64,000 bases of DNA from Paenibacillus_Z sp042653205 (GTDB taxonomy: Bacteria; Bacillota; Bacilli; Paenibacillales; Paenibacillaceae), in the NCBI RefSeq assembly GCF_042653205.1, contig NZ_JBHSHY010000003.1, positions 1 through 64,000 on the forward strand, read 5' to 3'. Made by a program: the position numbers and the translations under genes. This document shows positions 9,478 to 18,845 of the stretch, piece after piece. The stretch's first letter is position 1; each line of letters opens with the position of its first letter. The notes beneath the pieces were generated by a model. It did no database searches. It saw only the letters and a list, made by a program, of their open reading frames with translations, and was not told the origin of the DNA.

Positions 9478-10491
9478 TTAGCGCACGATATCGCCGGCCG
9501 TACGGGACAGCGCCTGGATCACGTCCGCTTCCGCGGCCAGCGGCGTATCCCCGTGCACCGTGTGCGCGAGCGCGGCCGCGGCGGCCGCGAACTCGACCGC
9601 GTATTGCGGATCGTCGCCGCGCAGCCACGCGTGCATGATGCCGCTCGCGTACGCATCGCCCGCGCCGACCCGGTCGTACACCGGGAAGGTCGACGGCCGG
9701 GCGAACCAGAACGTCCCGTCCCGGTATAAATAACCGGCCAGCGTGTGCGTGTTGTCCCCGTTCACCTGCCGGTGCGTGCCCGCGACGACGTCGATCCCGT
9801 AGGTCTGCGCGACCTGCGGGATCAGGTCATGCAGCTGCGCCAGACGATCGGCACCGCTGCTCGTCATGCCGAGCGTAAGCAGCGCGTCCTGCTCGTTCAT
9901 GAAGACGACGTCCGCCAGCTCCAGCATCTCGCGATAATGCGGCGCCGCCGCGGCGTGCCCGCCTTCGCCCCACAGCGACGGCCGGTAGTTGCAGTCGAAC
10001 ACCACCTTGCCGCCGCGGCGCTTGACCGCACGGGCCAGCTGCTTCATCTGCGAGCGCGCGAGCTCGTTCATCGCCAGCGTGATCCCGCAGAAATGCGCCG
10101 CGTCCGCCGCCTCGGCGATCCGCTCCCAATCGCCCGCATCGCGCGGAACGGTGTTGAAGCTGCTGCCGAGCCGGTCCGTATAGGTCACCCGGCTCGGACG
10201 GAGGCCGAAGCCGTGCTCCAGGAAATACATGCCGATATACCGGCCGCCCCGGTTCACGAACGCCGTATTGATGCCCAGCTTGCGCAGATGCGCAAGCGCG
10301 GCGTCGCCGAGCGGATTGTCCGGCAGCGTGCTGGCCAGATACGTCTCATGGCCGAAGCGCGACAGCGCCGAGGCGACGTTGACCCCGGTCCCCGAGAACG
10401 AATACGCGAGGCTGCCGCTCTGGGACAGCGTCGAGAAGCCCGGCGTCTCCAGGCGCATCATCACCTCGCCGAACGCGGCGATCCTAGGCAT
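9478..10491 (-). CDS. kdgK: PfkB-family sugar kinase, likely 2-keto-3-deoxygluconate kinase
   Basis: 337 aa ribokinase-fold kinase expected to phosphorylate KDG to KDPG with ATP. N-terminal PfkB signature region (SGTGVNVASALSRFG) and the C-terminal anion-hole motif DRVGAGDAYASG with catalytic base about Asp279. GMYFLEHGFGLRPSRV resembles the KdgK substrate lid. The start overlaps the aldolase gene by 8 bp, so the two are translationally coupled. Kinase specificity is inferred from the neighbouring KDPG aldolase-type and DgaE-type genes. Confidence 0.85.
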   Translation of the reverse strand: MPRIAAFGEVMMRLETPGFSTLSQSGSLAYSFSGTGVNVASALSRFGHETYLASTLPDNPLGDAALAHLRKLGINTAFVNRGGRYIGMYFLEHGFGLRPSRVTYTDRLGSSFNTVPRDAGDWERIAEAADAAHFCGITLAMNELARSQMKQLARAVKRRGGKVVFDCNYRPSLWGEGGHAAAAPHYREMLELADVVFMNEQDALLTLGMTSSGADRLAQLHDLIPQVAQTYGIDVVAGTHRQVNGDNTHTLAGYLYRDGTFWFARPSTFPVYDRVGAGDAYASGIMHAWLRGDDPQYAVEFAAAAAALAHTVHGDTPLAAEADVIQALSRTAGDIVR

Positions 10492-11239
10492 GCCGATCGA
10501 CCGTCGCTTTCAGCTCTGCGATCAGCGTCCGTACGTCCTCCACGCGCGTATCGCCGGTCGCCGGATCGATAATCGAGGAGTACACATGGGGAATGACCCG
10601 CGGAACGCCGGCCTCCAAGGCAATCTCCAGGATCCGCCCGAAGTTGGTCAGGTCGATGCCGCCGGTAGGCTCCAGCGCGAAGCCCTCGTCGCCGCAGGCT
10701 TGGGCGACGGCGCGGTATTCCGCCTCCAGCTTCAAGCCCTGCATCGGGAAATATTTCAGCGCGTGGCCGCCCATGTCCCGAACGAGCGCGATCGCCGCCT
10801 TGACCGGCACGACGGCCTGTTCTGCGGCGGCCGCGCTGAACACGCCCGTCGAGATATTCACATAGCCGGGCCGGCCGCACGGCGAGACCAGCGCGTTGAT
10901 CCAGCTCTCCCGGCCGCCCAGGTTGGCGCTGGTGGCGCCGACGGCCGGAAAGATCTGATTGACGTGGCTGCCCGCGTACGACTTGACGATCTCGGCCACG
11001 ACCGCGCCCTGCCGGTTGTCTCCCGCGCCGAGGCCGATCGATACCGCGTCGCCGATGGCCGCGCCGTATTGCTTCATCGCCGCGACGGCGGACGGAACGT
11101 CGGGATATGCCTTGGAGAGCACGCCGACGACCACGTGGCCTTCCGCCGCCTCGTAGATCTCGCGCGCATTGCCGATGCTGCCCGCGAGCACATTCAGCGC
11201 CGCTTTGTCGCGGTACAACCGCGAATAGATGTCCGCCAT
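10484..11239 (-). CDS. dgaF: KDPG aldolase of the DgaF family
   Basis: 251 aa cytoplasmic aldolase expected to cleave 2-keto-3-deoxy-6-phosphogluconate to pyruvate and glyceraldehyde 3-phosphate. The full-length sequence matches my recollection of the DgaF group (D-glucosaminate pathway) rather than classical Eda; ALKYFPMQGLK carries the likely Schiff-base lysine (Lys162). Further recognisable stretches are SIGLGAGDN and EPTGGIDLTNF. ATG follows GGAGGGAAGCAATA. Its start shares one base with the stop of the DgaE-like gene and its end overlaps the kinase gene. Confidence 0.87.
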   Translation of the reverse strand: MADIYSRLYRDKAALNVLAGSIGNAREIYEAAEGHVVVGVLSKAYPDVPSAVAAMKQYGAAIGDAVSIGLGAGDNRQGAVVAEIVKSYAGSHVNQIFPAVGATSANLGGRESWINALVSPCGRPGYVNISTGVFSAAAAEQAVVPVKAAIALVRDMGGHALKYFPMQGLKLEAEYRAVAQACGDEGFALEPTGGIDLTNFGRILEIALEAGVPRVIPHVYSSIIDPATGDTRVEDVRTLIAELKATVDRHA

Positions 11240-12345
11240 TATTGCTTCCCTCCGATAATGTCTTGGATGCGGCCGATAATGACCGCCAGATCGTCGCCTT
11301 GCAGCGAGCGCGGATCAATGTCGAAGTACCCCTGCACCACGCCGTAATCCCGCGTATAGACGGCTATGCCGCCGCCGCGGAGCGCGTCGTTGACCGCCCG
11401 CGCGGACAGGCCCGCCGCCGCTTCGTCGATTCGGATCCGGCCGCGGAAGATCGCCCGGCCGGCCTCATCCTGGACGATGGAGACGGCGACGCCCGGAAGC
11501 GCGCCCAGCGATTCGAGCGCACCGAGCGCGGCGCGCTCCTGCCCGCTCCTGTCTTCCTTCGCGAAGTACTCGTCCAGCGCCTGCAGCAGGCCGAAGATCG
11601 ACTCCTTGCCCACCTTCATGCTCCGCCCGATGCCGCGAAGCTGCGTCTTCACCCAGCTCACGTAAGCCGCCTTGCCCGCCACGATGCCGGAGGTCGGGCC
11701 TTCGATCGCCTTGGAGCCGCTGTAGATGACGAGGTCCGAGCAGGCCGGGTATTTCCGCAGATCCTCCTCGGCCGCGGCGTCGACGATCAGCGGGACCCCG
11801 CGGCGCCGCGCCACTTCCCAGGCTTCCTCGACCTTGATCATGTTCTTCTGCACGCTATGATGCGATTGCACGAACAGAATAGCCGCCGTGCGCGCGCCGA
11901 TGGCCATCTCCAGATGCTCTTTGCGGCCCTCGTTGGCGTAGCCGGCTTCGACGAGCTTCCCGCCGCCGAGCGCGACCATCGTCTCGACCGGGGCGCCGTA
12001 CTGAACGTTATGTCCCTTGAAGAGGACGATCTCGTTGCGCTCGGGGAGCTCCTGATGGAGCTTCAAACTCGCGCGCTCGTCACCCCGCGTGACGGCGGCC
12101 GCGACGGTCATCGCGATCCCGCTGGAGGCGGAATTAACGATGACCGCGTCCTCGGCGTTCAGCAGCTTCGCGGCGTACGCGCCGGACTTGTCCACCAGAT
12201 CCGCCATTTCCACATAGCTTTGGCCGCCCGTCTTCATCGCCGCCATGACGCCGTCGGTCGGCGCGGAGACGCCGAGGATGCTCATGCGTCCGCTGGCGTT
12301 GACGACCCGCTTCAATCCGTATTTAGCATGCAAAGTACGATCCAT
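11239..12345 (-). CDS. dgaE: PLP-dependent D-glucosaminate (6-phosphate) ammonia-lyase-like protein
   Basis: 368 aa, fold-type I PLP enzyme of the SelA/DgaE group. Visible: VNASGRMSILG near the N-terminus, VNSASSGIAM (cofactor phosphate loop), IVDAAAEED (cofactor Asp) and YSGSKAIEGPTSG with the PLP lysine about Lys212. DgaE converts D-glucosaminate-6-phosphate to KDPG and ammonia. Because a KDG kinase follows and no PTS genes are present, the substrate here may be unphosphorylated (inference). SD AAGGGGG precedes ATG 12345. Overlaps the upstream metallohydrolase gene by 23 bp. Confidence 0.85.
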   Translation of the reverse strand: MDRTLHAKYGLKRVVNASGRMSILGVSAPTDGVMAAMKTGGQSYVEMADLVDKSGAYAAKLLNAEDAVIVNSASSGIAMTVAAAVTRGDERASLKLHQELPERNEIVLFKGHNVQYGAPVETMVALGGGKLVEAGYANEGRKEHLEMAIGARTAAILFVQSHHSVQKNMIKVEEAWEVARRRGVPLIVDAAAEEDLRKYPACSDLVIYSGSKAIEGPTSGIVAGKAAYVSWVKTQLRGIGRSMKVGKESIFGLLQALDEYFAKEDRSGQERAALGALESLGALPGVAVSIVQDEAGRAIFRGRIRIDEAAAGLSARAVNDALRGGGIAVYTRDYGVVQGYFDIDPRSLQGDDLAVIIGRIQDIIGGKQ

Positions 12346-13411
12346 GGATCACTGCCCCCTTGGCTTCAATATAGGTACTCGCCGTTCGCGAAGCCCCTTC
12401 GGAATCCGTCAGCGTCTTGCAGCCCTGCTTGACCTCGAACACCGTCAGATTCGCGATTCCGCCGACGGCCGGCTCGCCAAGCTCGGGCCGGCCGAGCCAA
12501 GCGGCCGCGTTCACCGTCACGGCGTCGACGACCTCCCGCAGGCCGTACCCGAGATCGAGAAACTTGCTCATGACGTCGGCCAGGCTGTAGACCGGCCCTC
12601 GGAGCCGATTGTCCTCGTAAATATCCGTGCTGATGGTATGCAGCGGCAAGCCGGCAGCCCGGGCCTGCTCCGCCGCGCGGAACGAGAAGCTCGCCGACCC
12701 GTGGCCGACGTCCAAGTGCACCCCGCGTGCCACCGCGTCCAGCAGTGCAGGGATGGGCCGTCCTTGCGCGTCGAACAGGTTATTGGCCTTGCCGTTCAGA
12801 TAATGCGTGACGATATCGCCGCGCGCCAGCAGCGCCATCACGTCGGCGATCGCGGGCGGTCCAGAGCCGATATGCACCATCAAGGGCAGCCCCGTCGCCG
12901 CGGAGAACCGGCGGGCCTGCCTTAACGGCCCGATGCCCTGCTCCTTCACCACGCTCTGGCTGATACGCGCCTTGAGCCCGACGATGAAGTCCGGATAGGT
13001 CCGCACCGCTTCCCGGACCGCCGCCTCGTCGATCCATTCCGGCCGGGACAATTCGTCGATGCGCGAGAGACCGATCCGCGAGACGTTCAGGAAAGCCAAC
13101 AGCCGCGTGACCGACCGGCTCCCGGCTTCCCGCAGCTCGCCGATCCGGTCCGCGCCGCAGCTCCCGGCGTCGACGATCGTGGTCACGCCTTGCTTCACCC
13201 CGATCTCGTCGATCGCGTCTCCGTACGGCTTGAACGCTGGATAGGCATGCACGTGCATGTCGATCCAGCCGCCGGATACATAGCCGCCTTCGGCGACGAC
13301 CTCGCCCTCGCCCGTCCCCGGCGGAACGATCGCGGCGATCTTGCCTTCGTCGATGACAATGTCGGATACGTGTCCGTTCAACCGTTTCATGTTGCGCAGT
13401 ACAATTCCCAT
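12323..13411 (-). CDS. amidohydrolase/deacetylase-family metallohydrolase
   Basis: 362 aa. ATG at 13411 is preferred: AAGGAGG lies about 10 nt upstream and the usual amidohydrolase N-terminus (MGIVLRNMKRLNG) begins here. Metal-binding motif GGWIDMHVHAYP (HxH, about 60), then VDAGSCGAD, probable carbamylated lysine in VGLKARIS, and later His residues in PLMVHIGSG and DVGHGSASF. The family is commonly found beside dgaE/dgaF and is thought to remove an acyl group from a sugar or amino acid. First gene of the operon, so it likely deacylates the incoming N-acyl aminosugar acid (inference). Confidence 0.87.
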   Translation of the reverse strand: MGIVLRNMKRLNGHVSDIVIDEGKIAAIVPPGTGEGEVVAEGGYVSGGWIDMHVHAYPAFKPYGDAIDEIGVKQGVTTIVDAGSCGADRIGELREAGSRSVTRLLAFLNVSRIGLSRIDELSRPEWIDEAAVREAVRTYPDFIVGLKARISQSVVKEQGIGPLRQARRFSAATGLPLMVHIGSGPPAIADVMALLARGDIVTHYLNGKANNLFDAQGRPIPALLDAVARGVHLDVGHGSASFSFRAAEQARAAGLPLHTISTDIYEDNRLRGPVYSLADVMSKFLDLGYGLREVVDAVTVNAAAWLGRPELGEPAVGGIANLTVFEVKQGCKTLTDSEGASRTASTYIEAKGAVIHGSYFAC

Positions 13412-13501
13412 GATTCTCAAGCCTCCTTCCCGTCCGTGCCGGCAGCCCGCACGCACGTCTCGGTCGAGTACAGCTTAACACATCCTAGCATTAAATTGAA
13501 C

Positions 13502-13526
13502 ATAACGTTATAATGTTTATACAAAC
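13502..13526. promoter_or_regulatory. AT-rich palindromes, candidate GntR operator in divergent promoter region
   Basis: Two adjacent dyads lie between the divergent metallohydrolase and AraC genes: a perfect 10 bp ATAACGTTAT (13502-13511) and an imperfect GTTTATACAAAC (13515-13526), the latter resembling the GT..TA..AC layout of HutC-type sites. A TATAAT on the plus strand overlaps the first, but no good -35 box was found. Confidence 0.4.
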
Positions 13527-13589
13527 AAAAAATAAGGCCGATGGCATCCATCATCCGCATTCGCCGAACGCTATCCCCGGGAGGTCGCC

Positions 13590-15917
13590 GTGAACGCATT
13601 TCTTCATTCGGCCCGCGAGAAGTCGGGCGTCCGCTTCACTTGGAACCGCTTTAAATCCAAATTGCTCCTCACCTACACGCTGTCTTACATTTTGATTTTT
13701 TTGATTCCGCTTTCAGGGGTCACCTTCGTCATCTACCATAACGCGACGGGCAATTTGCGCTCGGAGATTGAGCAGTCCAACGTCAATCAGCTCAACCAGG
13801 TGCGGCTCTCCATCGACAATCAGATGAACAACTTGATCGAGACGGCCAACACGATCGCCTTCGACGAGCATCTGACCAGATACATGGTCTCGCATCCGTA
13901 CTACAGCCGCGACGCCATCGCCTCGCTCGCGCGCTACAAGACCAGCAATACGATACTCGAGGAGCTGTTCCTCTACTATCGCGGCGACGACCGCGTGTAC
14001 TCCAGTCTCGGGATGTCGAACCTCGACCTGGTCTTCAAGAACATCTACCGGTTCGAACGCTGGCGGCCGGACGGCATCGAACAGGCGCTCAACCAAACGC
14101 CGTTCAACACCGTCCGGCCGGCCGAAACGGTCAGCGTGCGTTCGCGGAGCGAGTCCTTGCTGGCGATGCTCGTGCCGATCAAGCCCAATGACCCTTACCC
14201 GTACGGCACGATCTTGTATCTCATTAAGGAAGCGCAGCTGACCGGCATGATGGATTCCATCCTGAACGACTTCTCCGGCAGCAGCTACATCTTCTCGGGC
14301 ACGGGCGACGTGCTGACGGCCAACAACCGGGGCGACGCCCTTCGCGGACAGGACGTGGCCTCCTTAACCGCGCTCGCCCCGGGCATCCACAGCTTAGTGC
14401 TCGGCGGCGAACGCTATTCCGTCGTCACGGTCAAGTCCAAGACCAACGGCTGGACGTACGCGACCGCCATCCCGAGCTACCAATTCTTCGAGCAAGTCGC
14501 CCAGATCCGCACGATCATTCTGCTGGTCTTCGTCTTCACAGCGCTGACCGGCATCGTCGTGGCCATGCTGCTCGCCAGAAGGCAGTATCACCCGATTCGC
14601 GATTTGCTGGAGTTCGCTTCGCTGCGGCAGGACGCGAAGGATACGCCGAAGAGCCGAAACGAATGGGACTGGATCAAGCAAACGATCCATGATTATCACG
14701 CCCGCATCGACATGCAGGAGCCGTTCGTGCGCAACCAATGCCTCATGCTGCTGTTCAAGCATGGAAAGCCCGACGACCCCGAGATCGAGCGGATGATCGT
14801 CCGGTCCGGGCTGGACCTGCCCGAGAACGCCCGCTGCTTCACGGTCATCCTGAGCCTGGACGAGCAGCACCGGGACGAAGGGTCGTGGACCCGCCAGCAG
14901 GCGCTGCGCGCATTACTCCACCAGCTGGATCTGCCCGAGCTGCGGGCCCGCCTCTACGGCGTCGAGTTCTCCGTCGGCCACCGGCTCGCCCTCCTGGTCA
15001 TGCTGCTGCCGGCGGAAGAAGACGACGAGGCGCGGCGCGTCAGGCGGATCCTCGCCGAGCTCGACCGCCGCCTCGCGGAACAATTGCCGCAGCGGCCCAA
15101 TCTGGGCGTCGGCACCGTATACGGCGGCTTGTCCGGCCTGAACCAGTCGTTCCTCGAAGCGGCCTCGGCGCTGGAGCAGCGGATGCTGACGGACGGCGGT
15201 CGCATCGCTTACTTCGAGGAGCTCGCGGAGCCGCCGGCTTCGGCCATGTCCGGCGAGAGCTATTGGATTCCCAAGAAGTGGCTGCTCAAGCTGGAGCAGA
15301 GCCTCAAGCAGGGCAACGAAGCCACGGCGCTTCAGCTGATCGCGAGCATGATGGAGAAGATCAAGCATGAAACGCTGCCGGTCGGCCTGCTGCGCTGCCT
15401 GTGCTTCGACGTGCTGAACTCGCTGCTGCGGACCGCCGCCGAGCTCGGCATCGAGGACGTGCGCGGCGACTTATCCTCGCTGCACGCGTTCGAAACGCTC
15501 GAGGGACTCGAGAGCAAGCTGCGCTCCCTCGCCATGCGCATCTGCCTCGCGGCTACGGACCGGACCGAGGAGGCGCAGCCGACGCTGATGGACGAAATCG
15601 TCGCCTACGTCGAAGCGAACTATGCCGATTATACGCTCAGCCTGGAGCATGTCGCCCTCAAGTACGGCACCTCCACCTCCTATCTCAGCCGCAGCTTCAA
15701 GGAGAAAATCGGCTTGAATTTCACCGAATACATCTGGCAATGCCGGCTTAAGGAAGTAACCCGCCAGCTCGTGCATACCAGCGCGCCGCTCAAGGATATC
15801 ATCGAGCGCGTCGGCTATCTGGACGCGCCGAACTTCATCCGCAAATTCAAGAAGGAAACCGGCTTGACCCCCGGCCAATACCGCAAGCTGCACGGCTCCG
15901 TCTCCCTGGAGGCGTAA
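13590..15917 (+). CDS. membrane-bound AraC-family regulator
   Basis: 775 aa. GTG at 13590 follows GGGAGG. One-component sensor: TM helix 1 (about 20-45), extracellular Cache-like region (about 46-300), TM helix 2 (about 307-330), cytoplasmic linker (about 340-660), and a C-terminal double helix-turn-helix (about 668-768; YLSRSFKEKIGLNF, then NFIRKFKKETGLTPGQYRK). Such proteins in Paenibacillaceae usually control the adjacent sugar ABC importer. Here that would be the convergent importer/GH130 operon at 16024-20740, separated only by a shared terminator, although the dga-like operon is divergent from it. Confidence 0.9.
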   Translation: MNAFLHSAREKSGVRFTWNRFKSKLLLTYTLSYILIFLIPLSGVTFVIYHNATGNLRSEIEQSNVNQLNQVRLSIDNQMNNLIETANTIAFDEHLTRYMVSHPYYSRDAIASLARYKTSNTILEELFLYYRGDDRVYSSLGMSNLDLVFKNIYRFERWRPDGIEQALNQTPFNTVRPAETVSVRSRSESLLAMLVPIKPNDPYPYGTILYLIKEAQLTGMMDSILNDFSGSSYIFSGTGDVLTANNRGDALRGQDVASLTALAPGIHSLVLGGERYSVVTVKSKTNGWTYATAIPSYQFFEQVAQIRTIILLVFVFTALTGIVVAMLLARRQYHPIRDLLEFASLRQDAKDTPKSRNEWDWIKQTIHDYHARIDMQEPFVRNQCLMLLFKHGKPDDPEIERMIVRSGLDLPENARCFTVILSLDEQHRDEGSWTRQQALRALLHQLDLPELRARLYGVEFSVGHRLALLVMLLPAEEDDEARRVRRILAELDRRLAEQLPQRPNLGVGTVYGGLSGLNQSFLEAASALEQRMLTDGGRIAYFEELAEPPASAMSGESYWIPKKWLLKLEQSLKQGNEATALQLIASMMEKIKHETLPVGLLRCLCFDVLNSLLRTAAELGIEDVRGDLSSLHAFETLEGLESKLRSLAMRICLAATDRTEEAQPTLMDEIVAYVEANYADYTLSLEHVALKYGTSTSYLSRSFKEKIGLNFTEYIWQCRLKEVTRQLVHTSAPLKDIIERVGYLDAPNFIRKFKKETGLTPGQYRKLHGSVSLEA

Positions 15918-15935
15918 GCGTCCGGCAACCGCATG

Positions 15936-15978
15936 CAAGGAGCTGTCTAACGTACGGGTGACGTTAGACAGCTCCTTG
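15936..15978. terminator. bidirectional intrinsic terminator
   Basis: Perfect 18 bp stem (15936-15953 with 15961-15978), 7 nt loop, between the convergent AraC and GH130 genes. Confidence 0.85.
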
Positions 15979-16023
15979 TCGCGTTCCTATCCGCCTGCCG
16001 ATCCTGCGTGCCTATCCGCTCGG

Positions 16024-17043
16024 TTACTCCTTCGGCTCATGCAGGACGTAGTCCACCAACTCGTCGAGCGGAACGGTCGCCAGGGCGATCGCCGTGTCCG
16101 TCACGCCGTAATAAATGTACAGCAGGCCGTCCTTCACCACGTTGCCGGTCGGGAAGATGACGTTCGGGATCTGGTAGCCGAATTTCTCGTAATACGTCTC
16201 CGGCTCCATGATGAAGCGATGCGTCCGGGCAATGACCTTCTCCGGATTCTCGAGGTCGAGCAGCATCGCGCCGACCCGGTACACGATCTGGTCGTCCACG
16301 CCGTGATACAGCACGAGCCAGCCCTTGTCCGTCTTGACCGGCGGCGTCGAGCCCCCGATCTTGCGGGATTCCCACGCCATGTTCTCGGCCTTGGCCAATA
16401 GCTTCGGCGCTTCCCAGTTCACCAGGTCCTCGGAGTAGGTGATCCACATCGCCGCCTTCTCCGTGCCGTACGCTTCGCCCACGTACTCCTCCGGCCGCCG
16501 GAGCAGCGCGTACTTGCCGTTGATCTTCTCCGGGAACAGAATATTGTCCCGGTCGTTAATCGTCAGCTCGGTCGTATCCGCGACGAACTCCCAGTCGATG
16601 AGATTCTGCGATTTCGCGATGGACGAACGGGTCAGCCAATGGCCTTCCTGTTCGCCCCAGCCGTCCGGATACGCCGGGAAGGAACGTTCCGGAACGCCCG
16701 TGTTCGTCGGATAGTAGTTCATCGCGCAAGGACGCAGCGCGTAATTCATGTAGAATGTGCCGTCAAGCTTCACGACGCGCGGATCCTGCACGCTGCCGTA
16801 CGGGAAGCCCAGCTCGTCCGGCGTCAGGACGGGTTCGTCCTTCACGTGGGTGAAATTCACGCCGTCCTCGCTCCGCAGCAGACCGAGATAGTTTTTGCAG
16901 GGGGTCAGCGATCCTGCGGTCCGTTCGATCATATAGAAGGTATCGCCGTCGAGAATGACGGCCGGATTGAAGACCGTCGCTTTCCGCCATTCGTACTTGC
17001 CGGGAACCACGATGGGATTGGCGGGATGCCGGGTAATGTTCAT
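16024..17043 (-). CDS. glycoside hydrolase family 130 phosphorylase (beta-mannoside type)
   Basis: 339 aa without signal peptide, so cytoplasmic. Five-bladed beta-propeller features of GH130: NPAVILDGDTFYMIER, GSVQDPRVVKLDG with the likely proton-donor Asp, WITYSEDLVNWE, IGGSTPPVKTDKGWLVLYHG and NVIFPTGNVV. GH130 enzymes phosphorolyse beta-mannosides to mannose-1-phosphate, though some are hydrolases; which subfamily cannot be fixed by eye. ATG follows GAGGAGGAAGCAATCCC. It is 33 nt downstream of the binding-protein gene, so it probably processes the oligosaccharide that this importer brings in. Confidence 0.88.
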   Translation of the reverse strand: MNITRHPANPIVVPGKYEWRKATVFNPAVILDGDTFYMIERTAGSLTPCKNYLGLLRSEDGVNFTHVKDEPVLTPDELGFPYGSVQDPRVVKLDGTFYMNYALRPCAMNYYPTNTGVPERSFPAYPDGWGEQEGHWLTRSSIAKSQNLIDWEFVADTTELTINDRDNILFPEKINGKYALLRRPEEYVGEAYGTEKAAMWITYSEDLVNWEAPKLLAKAENMAWESRKIGGSTPPVKTDKGWLVLYHGVDDQIVYRVGAMLLDLENPEKVIARTHRFIMEPETYYEKFGYQIPNVIFPTGNVVKDGLLYIYYGVTDTAIALATVPLDELVDYVLHEPKE

Positions 17044-17076
17044 GGGATTGCTTCCTCCTCAGCAGGCTTCCGCGGA

Positions 17077-18687
17077 TTAGTTGCCCTTCCAGCGGTCGTA
17101 AGCGGTTTGGTAGATTTCGGCCATGCGTTCGCCGCCCATCTTCTTAATGGTCGCGACATAGCCGTCCCAATTCGTCAGCGGCTCGGCGCCGGTCACGAAC
17201 TTGGCTTCCATCTGACGCACGTACGTATTGAGGTCGGACGTCATCGCCGTCACCTCCGCCTGCTCTTCCGGCGTCAGGAACAGCACCGGGAACGGAATGC
17301 GGGCGCCGCGGTCGAGCAGCTTCGTCTTGGTCTCGTTGGCGATCCAGGCGTCCACGTCGCCCAGCAGCCCCTTGTCGATCTCCGGCAGGTTGATCGTCGG
17401 CGCGGGAATCCCGTAGTTCGGCGTAATTCGGGAACGGTATTCCTCGCGGTCGCCGCCGTCCGGCACGGGCAAGTATTCTTTCGTGAAGCTGGCCTTGTCC
17501 GTGTATTTCCACAGAATGCCTTCCGGCCCTTTGTTGAACATCGTCGCGCCTTCCACGGAGTAGGCGTAATCGACCCAGCGCATGGACGCTTCGGGCGACG
17601 GATTCGTCTTCGAGATGGCGAAGGCGCCGGTGTTGATGCCTTTGTTCTTGGCGATGGCCGGCTTAGCCACGGAATCGCTCTTCACCGGGCTGAACATCGG
17701 GTCGTCGGTATTCGGCTCTTCACCCATCATCTGGAACGCCGTCCACGCCGAGAACAAGCCGAGCTGGTTGTTGCGCGCCTTCGCCTCGCGCTGCTCGCTG
17801 GTCTGCGAGAAGCTCTCGTGATCGAGCAGGTCATCTTTCCAGAGCCGGTTCAGGTAGGTCAAGTAGTCCTTGTAGCCCGCTTCGATGGGGGTGTAGTGCA
17901 CCTTGTCGCTGTCGTCCACGTAAATCTCTTCCTCGTAGATGCCGAAGGCGCCGAGCAGCCACGTTCGAATATCGCGCAGGCTGTTGCCGGGCGAAGCGGA
18001 GGACAGCGGAATTTCGTCGGGCTGGCCGTTCTTGTTCGGATCCTCGGTCTTGACCCGCTTCAGGTAGGCGTACAGCTCCTCGGTCGTCTCCGGCAGCTTG
18101 GTCACCCCGAGCGCCTTCAGGAATTCGCCGTTGTACCACAGCGGGTTCCGGTACCACGGCTGGTTAAATTCAATGACCGGCAGCGCGTAGATATGGCCAT
18201 CGGGCGCGGTGATCGATTTGCGAATCTCGGGATTGTCATCGAGAATCTTCTTGACATTCGGCGCATAGCCCTCGATCAGCTCCTCGAGCGGGAGCAGAAT
18301 GCCCTGTTCGCCGTAATTCATTTGCTCCGCCGGCGTCAATCCCGCCGCGTAGAAGATGTCGGGATACGTCCCGCTGACGAACACCAGGTTTTTCTTCGTT
18401 TCGAAGGCGTCCTTCGGCGCGTTTTGGAACGTCATATGAATGCCCGTCTGCTTCTCCATCTCTTGAAACAGCGGCATCTTGTCCCAATTCTGAATGCCCA
18501 CGTCCGGTCCCATCATGGTGAGCGTCAAGGGCTCATTGACCACGGGGAAGCCTTCCTTGTTCACGTTGTCCGCAGCGGCGCCCGGCTTGTTCTCCGCCTC
18601 TTTGCCCGCCGAGCTGCAGCCGGCCAGCGCCCCCGCCAGCATCGTGCCCGCTAGCAGCAGATTCCACTTCTTTCTTCCTGTCTTCAT
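17077..18687 (-). CDS. ABC importer substrate-binding lipoprotein (LplA-like)
   Basis: 536 aa. Lipoprotein signal peptide with lipobox ALAGC (Cys about 24). Type-1 extracellular solute-binding protein of the large Gram-positive LplA/YtcQ group (PVIEFNQPWYRNPLWYNG, LPETTEELYAYLKRVK, RWVDYAYSVEGATMFNKGPEG). Delivers oligosaccharides to the two permeases encoded just upstream. ATG follows AAGGGAGGAG. The 158 bp gap before it holds a small hairpin (ATTCGCG/CGCGAAT near 18825-18842) but no convincing promoter, so it is probably in the same operon. Confidence 0.9.
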   Translation of the reverse strand: MKTGRKKWNLLLAGTMLAGALAGCSSAGKEAENKPGAAADNVNKEGFPVVNEPLTLTMMGPDVGIQNWDKMPLFQEMEKQTGIHMTFQNAPKDAFETKKNLVFVSGTYPDIFYAAGLTPAEQMNYGEQGILLPLEELIEGYAPNVKKILDDNPEIRKSITAPDGHIYALPVIEFNQPWYRNPLWYNGEFLKALGVTKLPETTEELYAYLKRVKTEDPNKNGQPDEIPLSSASPGNSLRDIRTWLLGAFGIYEEEIYVDDSDKVHYTPIEAGYKDYLTYLNRLWKDDLLDHESFSQTSEQREAKARNNQLGLFSAWTAFQMMGEEPNTDDPMFSPVKSDSVAKPAIAKNKGINTGAFAISKTNPSPEASMRWVDYAYSVEGATMFNKGPEGILWKYTDKASFTKEYLPVPDGGDREEYRSRITPNYGIPAPTINLPEIDKGLLGDVDAWIANETKTKLLDRGARIPFPVLFLTPEEQAEVTAMTSDLNTYVRQMEAKFVTGAEPLTNWDGYVATIKKMGGERMAEIYQTAYDRWKGN

Positions 18688-18845
18688 AACGCGCTCCTCC
18701 CTTAGCTAACCTGCCGTTGTGTTTATAATAAACGAAGACGTCCGATTCCCTGAAACAAAAGCGTATGCCGTTCGAAGCGATCAGCTCGCTCGCCTCGTTC
18801 GGGGAACGGCCGGAGCTTCGGATATTCGCGCGGAATCGCGAATGG

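Noticed and set aside
16639..18654. 671-codon plus-strand frame opposite GH130 and the binding protein
   Set aside because: Spans two well-supported minus-strand genes and has no motif of its own.
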